NCBI RefSeq assembly: GCF_958979055.1
Contig: NC_084899.1
Span: forward strand, 2,368,501-2,432,500
Direction of reading: 5' to 3'
Source of the DNA: Alnus glutinosa
Lineage: Eukaryota; Streptophyta; Magnoliopsida; Fagales; Betulaceae
Length of the DNA stretch: 64,000 nucleotides
Shown piece by piece: positions 12,156-23,776 of this stretch. The position numbers and the translations under genes were made by a program. Numbering within the stretch: the stretch's first letter is position 1; every line of letters begins with the position of its first letter. The notes under the pieces were generated by a model that did no database searches, was not told where the DNA came from, and saw only the letters and a list, made by a program, of their open reading frames with translations.

Positions 12156-13559
12156 CTTGTCCATGTTGTTGGTTGTTTTTGGTAGTCCTTGGCGACCTCT
12201 GCTAGAGAGAGATCTTCCAGTGCTGGTGCGTGGCCTTCACGCGCCGCCACCGGCGTCTCCCATGATCCCATCCCCTCCCCTCAACCGGATTTATGCTGTT
12301 TTTACTTTCGTTTTTTTACGTTACTTGGGCTATTGTTTTCCTTTAAAGGAAACTACTGTATTTGAATTTGAATTTGTGTTGGTCCCTCTCTTTCTTGCGG
12401 TCATAATTTCAGACTTTAACATCGCTTTTATTGCTTCAGTCATCTTTTGGTGGCTGTTGATGTTTTCAAGTGGGAATTTAGATAAGTTTTTCCTAATCTA
12501 TTCTCATTTAGCTTTTTTAACTGACTTAGGCGGCCCATTAAAAGTACCGAGTCATTTGTTTGACCCATTTATTACTTTTTGTATTTATTTCAACGCTATT
12601 TTAGTTTAGTCTTGGTCTAATGTTGGAGAGCCCACCATTTTTTTATTAATAAGATTGTCTACTTCTTCTTCATTTTGGATCAGATGTGGAAATGATCATC
12701 TCTTGTAACTTTTTTTTTTTTTAAAAAAAAAACAAGAGAAAAAGAAATGGCTGCCCTAAAATGAAAAGGGGAGTAGAGAGCTTGATATATGAGATTTTTT
12801 GTAATTTTTTTTTTTCACATTTTGACTAAAATTGAGTTTTAGAGAGCTTATGGCTGCTCTAATAGAAAAGCAAGAATAAAACGAACAGCAATAATTTATA
12901 ATATGTATAAAACCGTGTATAAAAGTAGATCATCTGGTGTTTTGATTAAAAAAATTAATAATAATTATCTGTGTGTTTGACAAATGAAGTTTCTGAAAAA
13001 TTAGCAAAATATGGCATGTTATTTGAATAATCATGCCAAAATGGTTTGTTAATTATTTTTTTAAAAAAAAGCCAAAATGGTTTGTTAATTATTTTTTTTA
13101 AAAAAAGCCAAAATGGTTGTACTTTGTGGTTTTGGGTCCATATAACTGAACACGCAGCCCACACTTGCACGCTAGCCCAGAAGAATGTATTACACCTAAT
13201 CCACTCACCACCGAAACACAAATGGCACGTGCATGTACCATATGAACGGTCATAATATGCTTTTGACGCGCGTCTTCTAGCTTTATGGAACACGCGTTCT
13301 CATATCATTCACGTGATCCGTTTCGGTGACCGACGCAAGGGAAAAAAAAGGTTTGTCTGTTGGGAGGCAATCGATTCGTTTCTTCTCTACGGCATCTGTG
13401 GCACGTCACGTTGCCATACTGAGCAGTGGTATTTCAATTGAACGGCTTTAGATGAATGGTGATTTATTTGTGAAGAACGGTAACCACAAATCGACGGCCC
13501 ACTTCCATTCCCAGCATAACAGCCATGTAACTACCCGCGCAGAATCACCACCAACTCAT
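12156..13559. other. Intergenic spacer
   Basis: The 150-codon open frame at 12157-12609 begins in the right flank of the preceding element and shows hydrophobic, low-complexity composition without a family I recognise; I do not call it a gene. Bases 13020-13115 contain a short tandem of CCAAAATGGTTTGTTAATTATTTTT. Nothing else is identifiable. Confidence 0.5.
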
Positions 13560-13774
13560 ATCCTACGGCCGATTCGTTTTTTCCCTCCCCTTTCTCAATC
13601 GTTCCCGTCCTCGCTTCATTCCCAATCTCCTTCAATTCCCTTAACAACCTACTCACCTGCCCATTCAACACTTCCCTCAACAACCTGCTCACCTGCCCAA
13701 TCTCCTTCAATTTCTCAGCTCGAACCTTCCCAGCTAGGGTTTCGAATTCACATTCAATCACTCGATCGAAGAAG
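13560..13774 (+). promoter_or_regulatory. Possible 5' leader exon of a gene
   Basis: This pyrimidine-rich stretch contains CTAGGGTTTCG at 13733-13743, a telo-box-like motif common in leaders of housekeeping plant genes, and then a candidate splice donor (GAAGAAG then GTGTTT at 13775). It could be the non-coding first exon of the small gene at 17202, about 3.4 kb downstream, or of a lost helicase gene. A local tandem of ACAACCTGCTCACCTGCCC-type words (13645-13705) makes the 121-codon frame here unlikely to be coding. Confidence 0.3.
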
Positions 13775-16475
13775 GTGTTTTACCTTATCCTATTCTCTTT
13801 TTTCTTTCTTTCCATGATTTACCGATGTTAGTGGTCTGTATGGTGATTTTTGTGGGTTCGTTTGACTAAATTATTTGCGTTTACTGCTGTTTGGATTCAC
13901 AATTTGCTGCTGCAGAATAGTGTAGTTGCGGTAAAATTTATTTGAGTTTGTTTTGCTTTCATTTAAGCTTTGTTAAAACCCACTTGGATTTGGTAGGAAT
14001 TGTTTAGTTGTTTTGTGTTTATTCACTTGGACTCTGTTTATTATGTGGTGCTTTTTCTTTTTTCTTTTTGTTCCTGTAAAATATGTTTATTGATATGAAT
14101 CTGTCATTAATGTGATGTTTTTGTTATGTGTTTCGCCTGAGTTTCTTTCTCTATCTCTCTAACCTGTTAGGTTTCAAGGAATTGTGTGGGTTTCTGTGGA
14201 GCATTTTGATTAATTTGGGAGGTGTATTGTAACAACATAGACTTCAAAGCGATAATGTAAACTTAGATTACCAATAGGTGGCCACTGGCAGAGGCCACAA
14301 CGATTGTTACAAAGCTGCCACTCTTTTTTAAATAGCTTACCGGAGGAAAACTATGCGGTGCATAATCTTTTTTAGTGCAAACCAAACCAGTGAGCAATTA
14401 CAATTCTGCTATGCCAATTATGGATATGTGGCAGTAGCGCATGTTTAATTAGAATTAACCATATTCATTACTAACACTCTGGAAATCTTTTCATCAATTT
14501 TTTGCTAAGTGACTCAATGGCTATAAAGAAGAAGGAACATGGGATTGCTGTGTCGAAGACTGTATAACTACATACCAAAACTCATGTCAGTTGGCTGACT
14601 GTGATAGGACTAAATAATACAACACATGCCAATGGGTTGGCTGTGAAGCTATATATATGCACCTGCCATTTTGTAAATTTTCATTGAGGATCTAAACAGG
14701 GGTGAAACCCCTCTCACTTTCTCTGAGAAGATGTGATGAAAATTTTAACTGATCTTGTCACATGCCTAATCCAAGTGTAATTTGCATTCAATTATAATAT
14801 TTGGCTCTTTAAACTTAATTTGGTCATCAGCAGCAAGCGCTGCCTTAGATTTCTCTACCAATTATTCTTGGCACCACCTGGATTTCTTGTCCATTATGAT
14901 GGCAAATAGTCTTCAGGAATTGTTACTAAATTTCATAGCCAATGAGGGGCAATTTTCATTTGCAGTAATCTGTCAAATTGTGTTTTCTAGTTGTAGACTC
15001 TTTTAAATTTTAATTGCAGTTCACACTCAGGCTCTTGACTCTCCTGGCTATATGATTTTTAATTCTTTACTATCTCCACTCACTCATAACAGTTTATCCA
15101 TATTCTTCATGCAAGAAAGTGACAAGTTTGGTTATTAAAAAGGACTTCTTATTGGCCGCCCGAATAGAGCATACGTCATTAATAGTTTATAACAAAAAGA
15201 GTGTGAAAGAGTTTTGCCAAACAAAAAAGAGCATACGTCATGAATAGTTTATAACGAAAAAACAACAGAAAATGGTTTTTTACCGGTTTGCCAAACAAGC
15301 TCTCAGTCTTTATCTGTAGCTCTGCCCACAGTTTCAAGTTCCTTTATTTATTTACTATTTATTTATTTATTTTAAGTCACAGTTTCAAGTTTCAAGCCTT
15401 CACACAAATGGCAAACAGCAAAAAAAAAAAAAAAAAAGTCCCAAATTTAAAGAAAGCTGAATCATTTGGTTTTTAAAGTGGCATGCAACAAATCAGAAAT
15501 CAGATTAGAGTCTACCGAAGAGTGAGAACAGAGAACTCACGGATATTTTCATATAATTTTATTGTCTTAATTATTTTTTTTTATATAATTTTTTTGATGA
15601 TTTTATTGTCTTTATTAAATTTTCATATAATTTTTTCGTTGGGACGTAATTTTATTTCCCTTTTCTAAATACCCAAAATTTTTTTACTTCTTGCTTGTAT
15701 TATCTGCAGCTTAGGAGGGCATTCTACCTGGGAATAGGCGGTTTTGGGAAAATGGGTAAGTAATAAACATTGCTTACTTAATTTATCTATTTATTATTTT
15801 GAAATTCTTACTATTTTTTATCTGAGTTTTAAATCAAGGAAAACATTAACAATTATTTATTTATTTATTTATTTTTAATTTGGAAGATTTTGTATTAAAT
15901 GCTATGGCGATGAAAAAAATTTATGGTATAGGCACTCAAACCCCTTAAATTTAGAATTTTTATTTTACAATAATATGCTCCTATATTATATGTTGTTTCT
16001 CGATAATTTGAAGTAAAAAAATTATAGGCTATAGAGTCATAGACTCATGTATGTGAATTGCGACTAGCATGTATATTTCAAAGTATGAGAAGTTTGTAGT
16101 TCAATTGACTTTAGTGTGCAATAGTTTTTATTCTATCAATTAAGTGCTTAATATCACCAATCATTGGCTGGTTGGTTGTTCTAAAAAGCTAATTATTGGG
16201 GTCTAAAATTTAGAACCAATTGAACTTATTTTTAGAGTGAAAAAGAGGAATAAGATAAATTTTTACACCATATTCAAATTTGGAGTTTGTTTTGATTATC
16301 AAGGAAAACTAGAATTGTTTAAAAAAAAAAGAAAAAATAAGTGCTCTGCCAAAAAAGGATGACAGATAAATTTATTTCATGAACTACTTTTATTTATGAA
16401 TTACGCAGAAACTACAAATATGTTGTATATGGTTTCTATATGTGTACTGTTTATGTTCGGTTTGTTTTGTTTCAG
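13775..16475. other. Intron-like or intergenic stretch
   Basis: AT-rich with T-rich tracts typical of plant introns. A short possible exon lies at about 15710-15755: it follows TCTGCAG, carries an ATG at its end (AAAATGG) and is followed by the donor GTAAGT. Joining it to the 16476 acceptor gives an immediate stop, so its role is unclear. A direct repeat of AGAGCATACGTCATNAATAG lies at about 15166 and 15229. Confidence 0.35.
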
Positions 16476-16647
16476 CATGAAGCCTTGTTAAAGAGGCCTT
16501 TTAGTGATATTCTGGTTGGAGGACACGGCGGTGAAGCAAAAGCAGACCTTGTTGAAGAGACCTCATGTGGTTATTACCACACCAGGGAGGCTCAAGGCAT
16601 TTGTAAAAGAGAATTCTGACATCTCTCATCTCTTCTCCAACATTAAG
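16476..16647 (+). pseudogene. Isolated exon fragment of a DEAD-box RNA helicase (RH36/DDX49 type)
   Basis: One exon between a TTTCAG acceptor and an AAG/GTATTT donor encodes KRPHVVITTPGRLKAFVKEN followed by SDISHLFSNIK. This matches the motif Ib region (TPGR) of DEAD-box ATP-dependent RNA helicases, with the spacing seen in the Arabidopsis RH36 group (RPHIVITTPGR). The upstream part (ILVGGHGG) is in a different frame, so a frameshift lies near 16525-16540. No exon for the Walker A motif or for DEAD, SAT or the second RecA lobe was seen nearby. It is a decayed gene piece, not a functional helicase. Confidence 0.7.
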
Positions 16648-17201
16648 GTATTTAGTTTTAATCTTTTTAATTGTAAATCTTTAAATTGTGAAGTGGCTCA
16701 TGAAAGCTAAGCATGAAAGATTATAGCAAAACAAATTGCTTTTGCTAAAAAAACTGATAGACATTGGCTCAAGCTATTTTCTCTAGCCCTTCTAACTCTG
16801 AAAAAGCACTCGGCAGAAATAAAACAAAACAAAAACATGAGTTCTATTTTCTGGGTTTTAGACCAGAAAATTGAAAAGGCCATAACAACCATACCACAAT
16901 GTAGTAGTAAAATTTGAATGTTAAGCAATCTTACTGTCCCAAAGTGACACTAGAACATTCATAGAGACACTTCCAGTTCTGACTGAAAAACCATTACAAA
17001 TCACATGAAAACACCCCAACTGCCTGCCTCTTTGGACTTGCGCGAAAGGAAGAAAAAGTTGGGAAAGAAGGAGATTATGCAAAATGTTTGGTGGGCTTAA
17101 CTGGGAATATGATTGACTTTTGCCTTTTCCAACAATTTTGCCATTCTTGGCTATTAACTTAGCCTCATCTTCTACTCTTTCAGTTGGCTAGAAAGACATC
17201 A

Positions 17202-17660
17202 ATGGAAGAAGACACAACATGGGAGCAAAGGCTTCAAGCCTTGACCCACATCCTAACCAGCCCCACAACAACGCCATCTCTCCACTCTCAGTTCTTCATC
17301 TCCACCCAAATCCCCTGCTACCTCGACTGGGAATATCCTCCTATCCTCTGTACCAAGCATCCCTCAATGTTCCCTTCTCTTCACCTAAGGTGGGGTTTCT
17401 CTCTTTTCCTCAAAAGGGTCAGAAGATTTGGGCTCCCTGAGACCTCATGGAGGTCCAAGTGCCCATTCCAACAGCCTCCACCGTTGATTCTTGCAAATGG
17501 AGTGGAGGAAGCTCGGTGGGAAATAGAACAAAGGAAAGAGTACGTCAGGAAGAGGCTGAGTAGGAAACGACTAGAAAGTGATGTTCACCCTTTGATTCCT
17601 ATTTTGATTCCAAATCTTTTGCTGTTTGGTCTTCTGCTTTGGGACCCATTTCTTGATTGA
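17202..17660 (+). CDS. Conserved plant protein of unknown function, 152 aa
   Basis: The ATG at 17202 is the first in-frame ATG after an acceptor-like TTTCAG at 17178-17183; the codon at 17184 is TTG, so translation is more likely from 17202 (MEEDTTWEQRLQALTHIL...). I recognise the general look of a small plant-specific protein: an N-terminal helix, a WGFSLFLKRV core with FGLPETSWRSKCP, a basic charged stretch (EEARWEIEQRKEYVRKRLSRKR), and a hydrophobic C-terminus (HPLIPILIPNLLLFGLLLW) that could be a membrane anchor. Function is unknown. The coding part is one exon; a non-coding first exon upstream is possible. The frame is clean and codon use looks coding. A disrupted helicase exon sits 550 bases upstream, so local rearrangement has occurred. 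Confidence 0.7.
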   Translation: MEEDTTWEQRLQALTHILTSPTTTPSLHSQFFISTQIPCYLDWEYPPILCTKHPSMFPSLHLRWGFSLFLKRVRRFGLPETSWRSKCPFQQPPPLILANGVEEARWEIEQRKEYVRKRLSRKRLESDVHPLIPILIPNLLLFGLLLWDPFLD

Positions 17661-18380
17661 GATTCCGAAGAAATTTATCCCAAGTTTGTAAATGTAAATT
17701 TCCATCAAGATTTAAGTATTTGTATAAGCGAGAACATATGGTTGCTTTGAGTTTTGGTTTTAAATTGTGATTATTATTATTATTAGTTGGTATGTTACCA
17801 TGGGGTCTAAGGTTTAACCAAATTAATATCCAACAATTTTAGGGCTTTTGGATTAATGAATAGACTCTTGATGATTAGGCTCTTTACAACTGCTATCAGT
17901 ATAGATACCATGGATTCGAGTTATGGAATGGACAATCTAATGAAATGGAGATGAGTCGGTTAGTTATAAAACAAGGGGTAAAATTATTCAACAAATTGAA
18001 ATGACAATTTTACTCCTTGTTTATCGTCTTTTTAATTTTTTAATTTTTTTAACAATTATGTTCTATTGAAGTCTCCGCAGTAGACAAGGAGTCCACCTCC
18101 TCTCCATGCTATCATCCACCAATGAAGATATTCAAGATCAATGTTAGTTTGAATATTGTTGTAGATAAACATAGTTTGAATTTGAATTCGTATCTTGTAA
18201 ATGTTATTTATATGAGAAATGTCGTACAACTCTAAGAATTTTTTTTTTTTATGATCAACCATTAGATCTGTTTTATTTTAAATAAATATCTAATGATTTA
18301 TCTTAAAAAAATTGTTGGAGTTGTATAAAAGTTGTGCAAGAAACATTACTCTATTTATATTGTACTGGTACACCAAATCC
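17661..18380. other. Downstream spacer of the small gene
   Basis: This holds the likely 3' untranslated region of the preceding gene (AT-rich, about 17661-17790) and then spacer. I see no further gene. Short repeats of sequence also found near 11310-11345 (CAGTATAGATACCATNGATTCGAGTTATGG) occur at 17897-17930, indicating a shared, unidentified dispersed repeat. Confidence 0.5.
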
Positions 18381-20009
18381 ATTGAAATCAAGGAGTGAAA
18401 ACATATTCACAAATGAAGTGTTTTAATTTTCTTTATGTTCAAATTAAGTTAACTAATTTGTGAATTTGTTCAATGTTATAATTTTTCCCCAAGTTAAATG
18501 TACTGTGAATTTGTTCAATGCTAGCATTGATAGCATTTGATTCCCTAGTGTTCTAAAGGAGTAATTCTATTAGTACATTAAATGTTCATCAAGTGTCTAT
18601 AAAAAAAATGAGGTGGCTTTTAAAACTACTATTTGATCAAAATCATCATTTGATCAATCACACGCTCAATGGTAATTTTAAAAACCATATTATTTTTTGA
18701 TGGACACTTAATGTATCAATAAAATTACTCATTCTAAAGATATCGAACCCTACATCTGATGTTACTTCTTAGAGCCACATTGCTCTTTCCCAGAGCCTAT
18801 GCCCAAGGCAAAGATCGTGAGTTTATCTCATGAATTTTTAAATTATGACCTAAAAGTTTGATTTGATAAAAGATTAAATGGTATTAAATAAATTTAAATT
18901 TTCAAAGAGATATTAGGAGTTTAAGTTATAGAAAATATAAATGTAAGGGTATTTTTAAAATTTTGAGCTAGGTCTGCCCTGAGTCCTACGATCATTGATT
19001 CTAAAAATTCTTAATAATACTATATGGTTGCAAAAACAATGTGGACCAACCAATATTAGCATAACCCAATCCCTATTTTCTTAATAAGAATAAACAAAAT
19101 ATCCAAAAAAAACTCGATTATCCAAAAAAAAAGAAAAAAAAGAAAAAAAGAAAAAAAAGGTGGAAATATTCCATTCACTTTTACGGGTCAAATTCATTAA
19201 TATATCAATCTCATCCCCACCCATTCCCTCCCTTAAATTGGAATGTCGTATACGCCCAAACCTATCCACGTCCCCCTAACGAAGCAACATCTTTATTTTC
19301 TGGCAAAAAATAGAAATATCTTTTTTTCTTTTTCGGATGAATAAAAAAAAAAAAAATAAATAAAAGAAAAAAAAAAAAGAGCAACGGCCCAGCTAATAAG
19401 GTCATTAAGGTGAGTGCCAGGCGTTAGTGGTTCGAGCCGGTTGTTGCAACGTGCCCAAGAAGTGTCACTGTTTAGACGTAGCCACTGACTAGATTCACCT
19501 TATAGGCCATCTCTAGCAGATGCTTTAAATCTTTCAAAATAGTTAAATTTGACTATTTTGAACATTTTTTCCCCAACAACAGATTAGCCACTATGACTTT
19601 TTTTCTTCAACATTGAACAGTGCATAGCCAACACCGGCTATTCACTGTTCATATGTTTATGATTTTTTTATTAATATTTTCTTTCTCTCCCTCTCCCTCT
19701 CTGTCACTCCACCTCCACCCGCATCCCTCTCCTTCTTCGTTCACCCGCTTCCCTCTCCCTCACTTCTCATCTCTGCTGGTCTCCCCCTGAGTCCCCCACT
19801 TCGACGCCATCATAGGCCGCCAGAGACCTCTGTTCCGGCCTTGACGAGAATCCAATACAATCAATCGGTGCTCTCCCTCTCTGTCACTCTACAGCGCCGC
19901 CCCTCCGTCCCCGACCAAGCTCCACACCAAGATCTCCGTCATTGCCCAAACCGAAATCAACTGAAACGCATATTCTAGAACAACCAAAATCAACCGAAAA
20001 CAACCAAAA
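18381..20009 (+). repeat. 1.63-kb segment, copy 1 of an 8.6-kb-spaced duplication
   Basis: From ATTGAAATCAAGGAGTGAAA to ACAACCAAAA this segment is almost identical to 26980-28596 (a few per cent differences by eye). The segment includes a complete small MITE (18559-18730) and the first half of a larger DNA transposon (19506-20542). Because the larger transposon is complete here and cut off in the other copy, this site is probably the donor. No target-site duplication flanks either copy, so the copy was not made by ordinary transposition. Confidence 0.92.
18559..18730. mobile_element. 172-bp MITE with flanking duplication
   Basis: Inverted ends GAGTAATTCTATTAGTACAT (left) and GAGTAATTTTATTGATACAT (right, minus strand) bound the element. 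The flanks GTTCTAAAG (18550-18558) and ATTCTAAAG (18731-18739) match at 8 of 9 positions. A second copy at 27158-27329 is part of the larger duplicated segment, not an independent insertion. The superfamily is hAT or Mutator by duplication length. Confidence 0.75.
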
Positions 20010-20542
20010 TCATCACCGCAACCCACCGATGTTTTATCTCCCTCATCACACGTTTCTCTGGCCACCATAATCCCGCCCCCAGCTTCGTCAGCGTCCACCT
20101 AGTTCAATCCACCGGCGATCGGACCTCCGATCATCCTCTGGGTCTCACGGGTCGCTCGGGTATTCTCCCGATTTCTCTCGATTTCCCACCGTCACTCTCA
20201 CTCTCTCTCTCTCTCTCTCCATCTTCTCTAGATCGCACGGTGAGGATGGTGTTTTGGTCTGAGCCTTCCAGAAGGGGCTTCGCCTCTTGGGCAAGGATGG
20301 AGTCTATCTCTCGAAGGGTTGGGGTTGGGGTTGGGGAGATTGGAGAGTGAGATGGAGATGGAGACTGGAGAGTGAGAGAGAAATAAAAAGAAAATAAAAG
20401 AAAATGATTAAAAAACAATAATTTAAGGAAATGAAGAGTAGAATAAATAGTATTGTTGGAGTGTTTTTAACTGTTGAAGTAGCTAAAGTAAATATTTGTA
20501 GTTTTTTGAGTAGCTACTTTAACTTTAGCTTCTGGAAATGGC
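19506..20542. mobile_element. About 1.04-kb non-autonomous DNA transposon
   Basis: The left end GCCATCTCTAGCAGATGCT and the right end, read on the minus strand as GCCATTTCCAGAAGCT, are imperfect inverted repeats. ATAG lies directly outside both ends (19502-19505, 20543-20546). Subterminal AGTAGCTA/TTGACTATTT words also mirror each other. The pyrimidine-rich interior gives spurious open frames at 19889-20418 on the minus strand. No transposase is present. The left 503 bp recur at 28094-28596. Confidence 0.65.
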
Positions 20543-20546
20543 ATAG

Positions 20547-21773
20547 CAACCAAACCAACAAGTTGCTTACGTGTAATTTTTACCAGCTCGTTTTAATGCA
20601 CCGTGGATAAGACAACTTTAATGGTTGTTATCCACTTTATGACTCTTTGTTTTTTTCCTAAGACTAATTTACCCTTTGGATTTGATCAAACTACTGGAGT
20701 ACCACTATTGTTAGGATTAGAATTGATTGTAATTTCATAACGATAAAGTTCTAGACTTTTCAAAATTTTCTTTTCAAATAATGTGTCACAATTCCATGAA
20801 ATTGTAACACATTTTTTAAAATAATAAATCGCATGAGATTGTGACACATCATTTAGAAATTAAATTTTAAAGAAAAATTTTGAAATATGTAGCATTGTCT
20901 TTTCAGAATTAATTATGATTGTCTGTTCGAATTGTAGCCTGTCTAGTGCAATTATTTGACATCATTCTTGTAACACTCTATAAAGTTAGTCTTCTATTGA
21001 AGAGCCGATTGTAAAAGCATGTTATATTGGTATTAATTTATAGTCTTACACTGAGTGGATAGATTGAGAAGGCCGGCGAACGTTGTATGGGCGATAAATT
21101 TTACATTGATTTTTTATTTTGTAAGACTACATTTTATAATTGACATTAAAGAACTTTAATTGTACATTTAACTAGTATTTTAAAGTAATAACACAAATGT
21201 AGTTTGAATTTTAATTTCCTTGTAACGCTATGAAAGGTTTAGCCTCATATTGGATGAGTGAATTATGATCACGTTATATAGGTGCTAGCTAAGTTTCATA
21301 TAAATCCTTTACAAGGTGTGATTATATTTTATAAGTGATTATAATTAATGAGCTTTAATTATAATATTAAATAGTCCATTTGAAATAATAACACACGTGT
21401 GGTTAGTGTTTTCCTGAGTAGTGACAATTCTACCTACAAGTAAAATTCAGTCAAGAACCTCAAAGCAAACAAAAAAATAACATTTGTAAGTGATTCTAAT
21501 TAAAAACTCCAATTATAATATTAACTAATTTTTTAAAATAATAACATTTTCTTGATTTGAGACAATTCTACCTAAAAATAAAATTCAATCAGATCCTCAA
21601 ACTAAACAAATTAAAAATACAAAAAACAAAAACAAACGCAAGCATGTATATATACTTCATAAAATTGAAGGGTCCCCTACTGGATCAAAAGCATAAAGGG
21701 CAATATGCAATTTCGTCCAACAACAGGCCCTTATGTTGTCTAAGTCCTAAGCAAGCACCGTCAAGTCTCCGCC
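20547..21773. other. Spacer upstream of MIOX locus A
   Basis: No gene identified. AT-rich, with scattered repeats of the type AGTAATAACACANGTGTAGTT and CTTTAATTATAATATTAA at about 21170-21200, 21345-21390 and 21490-21540, which suggest an eroded local tandem duplication with period about 160-190 bp. Confidence 0.45.
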
Positions 21774-21780
21774 TATAAAA
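21774..21780 (+). promoter_or_regulatory. TATA box of MIOX locus A
   Basis: TATAAAA lies 60 bases before the start codon at 21840, in a context (GCCTATAAAATGG) typical of a core promoter. The short distance implies a very short leader, or use of a nearby start site. Confidence 0.5.
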
Positions 21781-21839
21781 TGGTTCTTCAAGTTCGATAT
21801 GCTCGTAGCAGCATTTTCAGTCTCTCAAACCCTGCCAAA

Positions 21840-23319
21840 ATGACTGTGATCGTTCCTGGTATATATATATCTTCATACTTAAATCATTAAATCTCATTTC
21901 TTTTATTCTTTTTTCATCAAATCTTGGGCTCCTAGCTAGTATATTAATTTTACGTGACAATATTGTTTTGATTGTATATATGTTTCTGTTTCCCTTGATG
22001 CAATTAGAGACGGTTCTCTCAGTCGATGACGAAGACAACATCCCCACCATTGAAAACGAGAATGTGAAGGAGCAAGCAGGAGAAGAAGAAGAAGAAGATC
22101 GAAGAATGTGATGTTCTAAAGCAATTTGCCATCCCAGAAACCAATGCTTTTGGCCATTCCTTCAGGTTTTTTGGGGTCGCGATTTTGTTTTACTCTCTTT
22201 AATTTTTGAAGGAATCAACTAACTTAATATATTTTGTCTCAATGGCCTCAGGGATTACCAGAAAGAGAGCATGAGAAAAGAAGTTGTTGAGGATTTTTAC
22301 AGAAAGAATCACATCTACTACCAAACCTACCAATTCGTAAAGTCTCTCTCTCTCTTAATTTTATTATGATTAATGATGAACGAAGGGATCGGATAATTAA
22401 TAATATCTATAGTAAATTAATAATAATACGTAAATAATAGGCAAAAAAGAAGAAAGATGAATATGAGAAGCTTGACAAGGCGGTGATGGGGATATGGGGC
22501 CATGATGAATACATGTCCTTGGTGTGTGAACATGATCAACTCGATCGAACTTTTTGGTTTGTTTTTCATTCTTTTCCACCACATTGACAAAGATATATAT
22601 ATATATATACATTACATGCAAACAGGTTGCAAAGGGGAACCACACCACTCTCCCACCAGCTGCTCTCTTCATCATTAGGTTCCATTCCTTCTATGGTGGG
22701 TTTTAATTAAAGCTGCTCACCAACTTTTCATGGTTGCAAACTATCAATTAATTTTGAAGGAATTTGAAGGGTTTAAGCATATAGAGGAAAAGGACAACTA
22801 CCCATATGCTTAATAATTATATATGCTTGAATATTTCTTGCTATTTTGGACAGCATTACACAAAACTGGAGCTTACACATACCTGATGAGTGATGAATGA
22901 CGAAGACAAAGAGATGCTAAGGTGGCTGAAAGTGTCCAAGTAAGTAACGATCATTTTTCTGCCTCTCTAATCTATATATATTAAATTTATTTGAGAGTTT
23001 TATTTGGTTAATTAATTACGTACACTTTCCATATATATCCACGTACGTACGTATGTTGTAATTCAATATATTTACATGCAATTGTTGGTTTGTTCGTCTG
23101 GATAGCAAATACGACCTGTACAGCAAGAGCACGGTCAGGGTCGACGTGGAGAAAGTGAAGCCATACTATCTGTCCCTGATTGATAAGGTCAGTTAATTAG
23201 CCACATTAATTGTTGAATTCGTCTATAATTATCGATTAATTAATTACCTCGGAGTAATTGTCATGTATTTTTGTTTCTTTTTCCATTTACAGTATTTTCC
23301 AGCCAAGCTCAAGTGGTGA
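21840..23319 (+). pseudogene. Myo-inositol oxygenase locus A, internally deleted and frameshifted
   Basis: Eight exons remain: 21840-21858, 22008-22165, 22252-22336, 22441-22521, 22626-22695, 22854-22939, 23106-23187 and 23293-23319 (TGA). Compared with intact locus C, the fourth exon here joins the start of exon 4 (KKKKDEYEKLDKAVMGIW) directly to the end of exon 7 (GHDEYMSL). Half of exon 4, all of exons 5 and 6 and most of exon 7 are gone, and with them three iron ligands, including the His-Asp pair. The joint falls in ATGGG, present in both partner exons. Further damage is a frameshift after the GAA run near 22095-22110 and a short insertion near 22905 giving an early stop. The 3' end (NKYDLYSKS ... 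YFPAKLKW) is well conserved. It cannot make an active enzyme; whether it is transcribed is unknown. Confidence 0.9.
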
Positions 23320-23745
23320 AGGGATATGGCCCAATATTTAGCCTATATATGTCACCGTCTTAATAAAGTGTAACCAAATAAAATGTAATCTTACCTCTTA
23401 TATATATGTAGCTTTCTCTGTTCTTATGTATGAATCTCTTTAATTTAATACAAGTGCATTCTTTTCTTCATATGTAATATATATTTGATTATCATAATTG
23501 CGCCTAGCTTATCCAAATTCCCATAACTACAGGAAATTGGGGGGGGTGTGGGGGGGGGGGGGGGTCTCACCCAAGTCCCAAGGCAAAGCCATCAATTGAG
23601 CATTCTCGAAGTCTTGGGATCAATATATAATTGTAGAATAAAATTATAATTTTTAATATTACTTATTTTTTAATGAGAAATGATCTATACTACACTAACT
23701 TGTATCATACTTTATTAATTATTGTTACATTGCTAATCAGCTTTT

Positions 23746-23776
<31 letters not shown>

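Noticed and set aside
12157..12609. 150-codon open frame, hydrophobic C-terminal half
   Set aside because: It starts in the flank of a MITE-like element, has low-complexity composition and no family resemblance, and lacks visible splice or promoter context.
13452..13817. 121-codon frame rich in Ser, Pro and Thr
   Set aside because: The composition comes from a pyrimidine-rich leader with an internal tandem repeat, and the region ends in a splice-donor-like GAAG/GTGTTT.
19889..20418. Minus-strand frames in the 19-20 kb pyrimidine-rich region
   Set aside because: They lie inside a non-autonomous transposon and one of them recurs in the partial copy at 28.3 kb; no transposase or other domain is visible.
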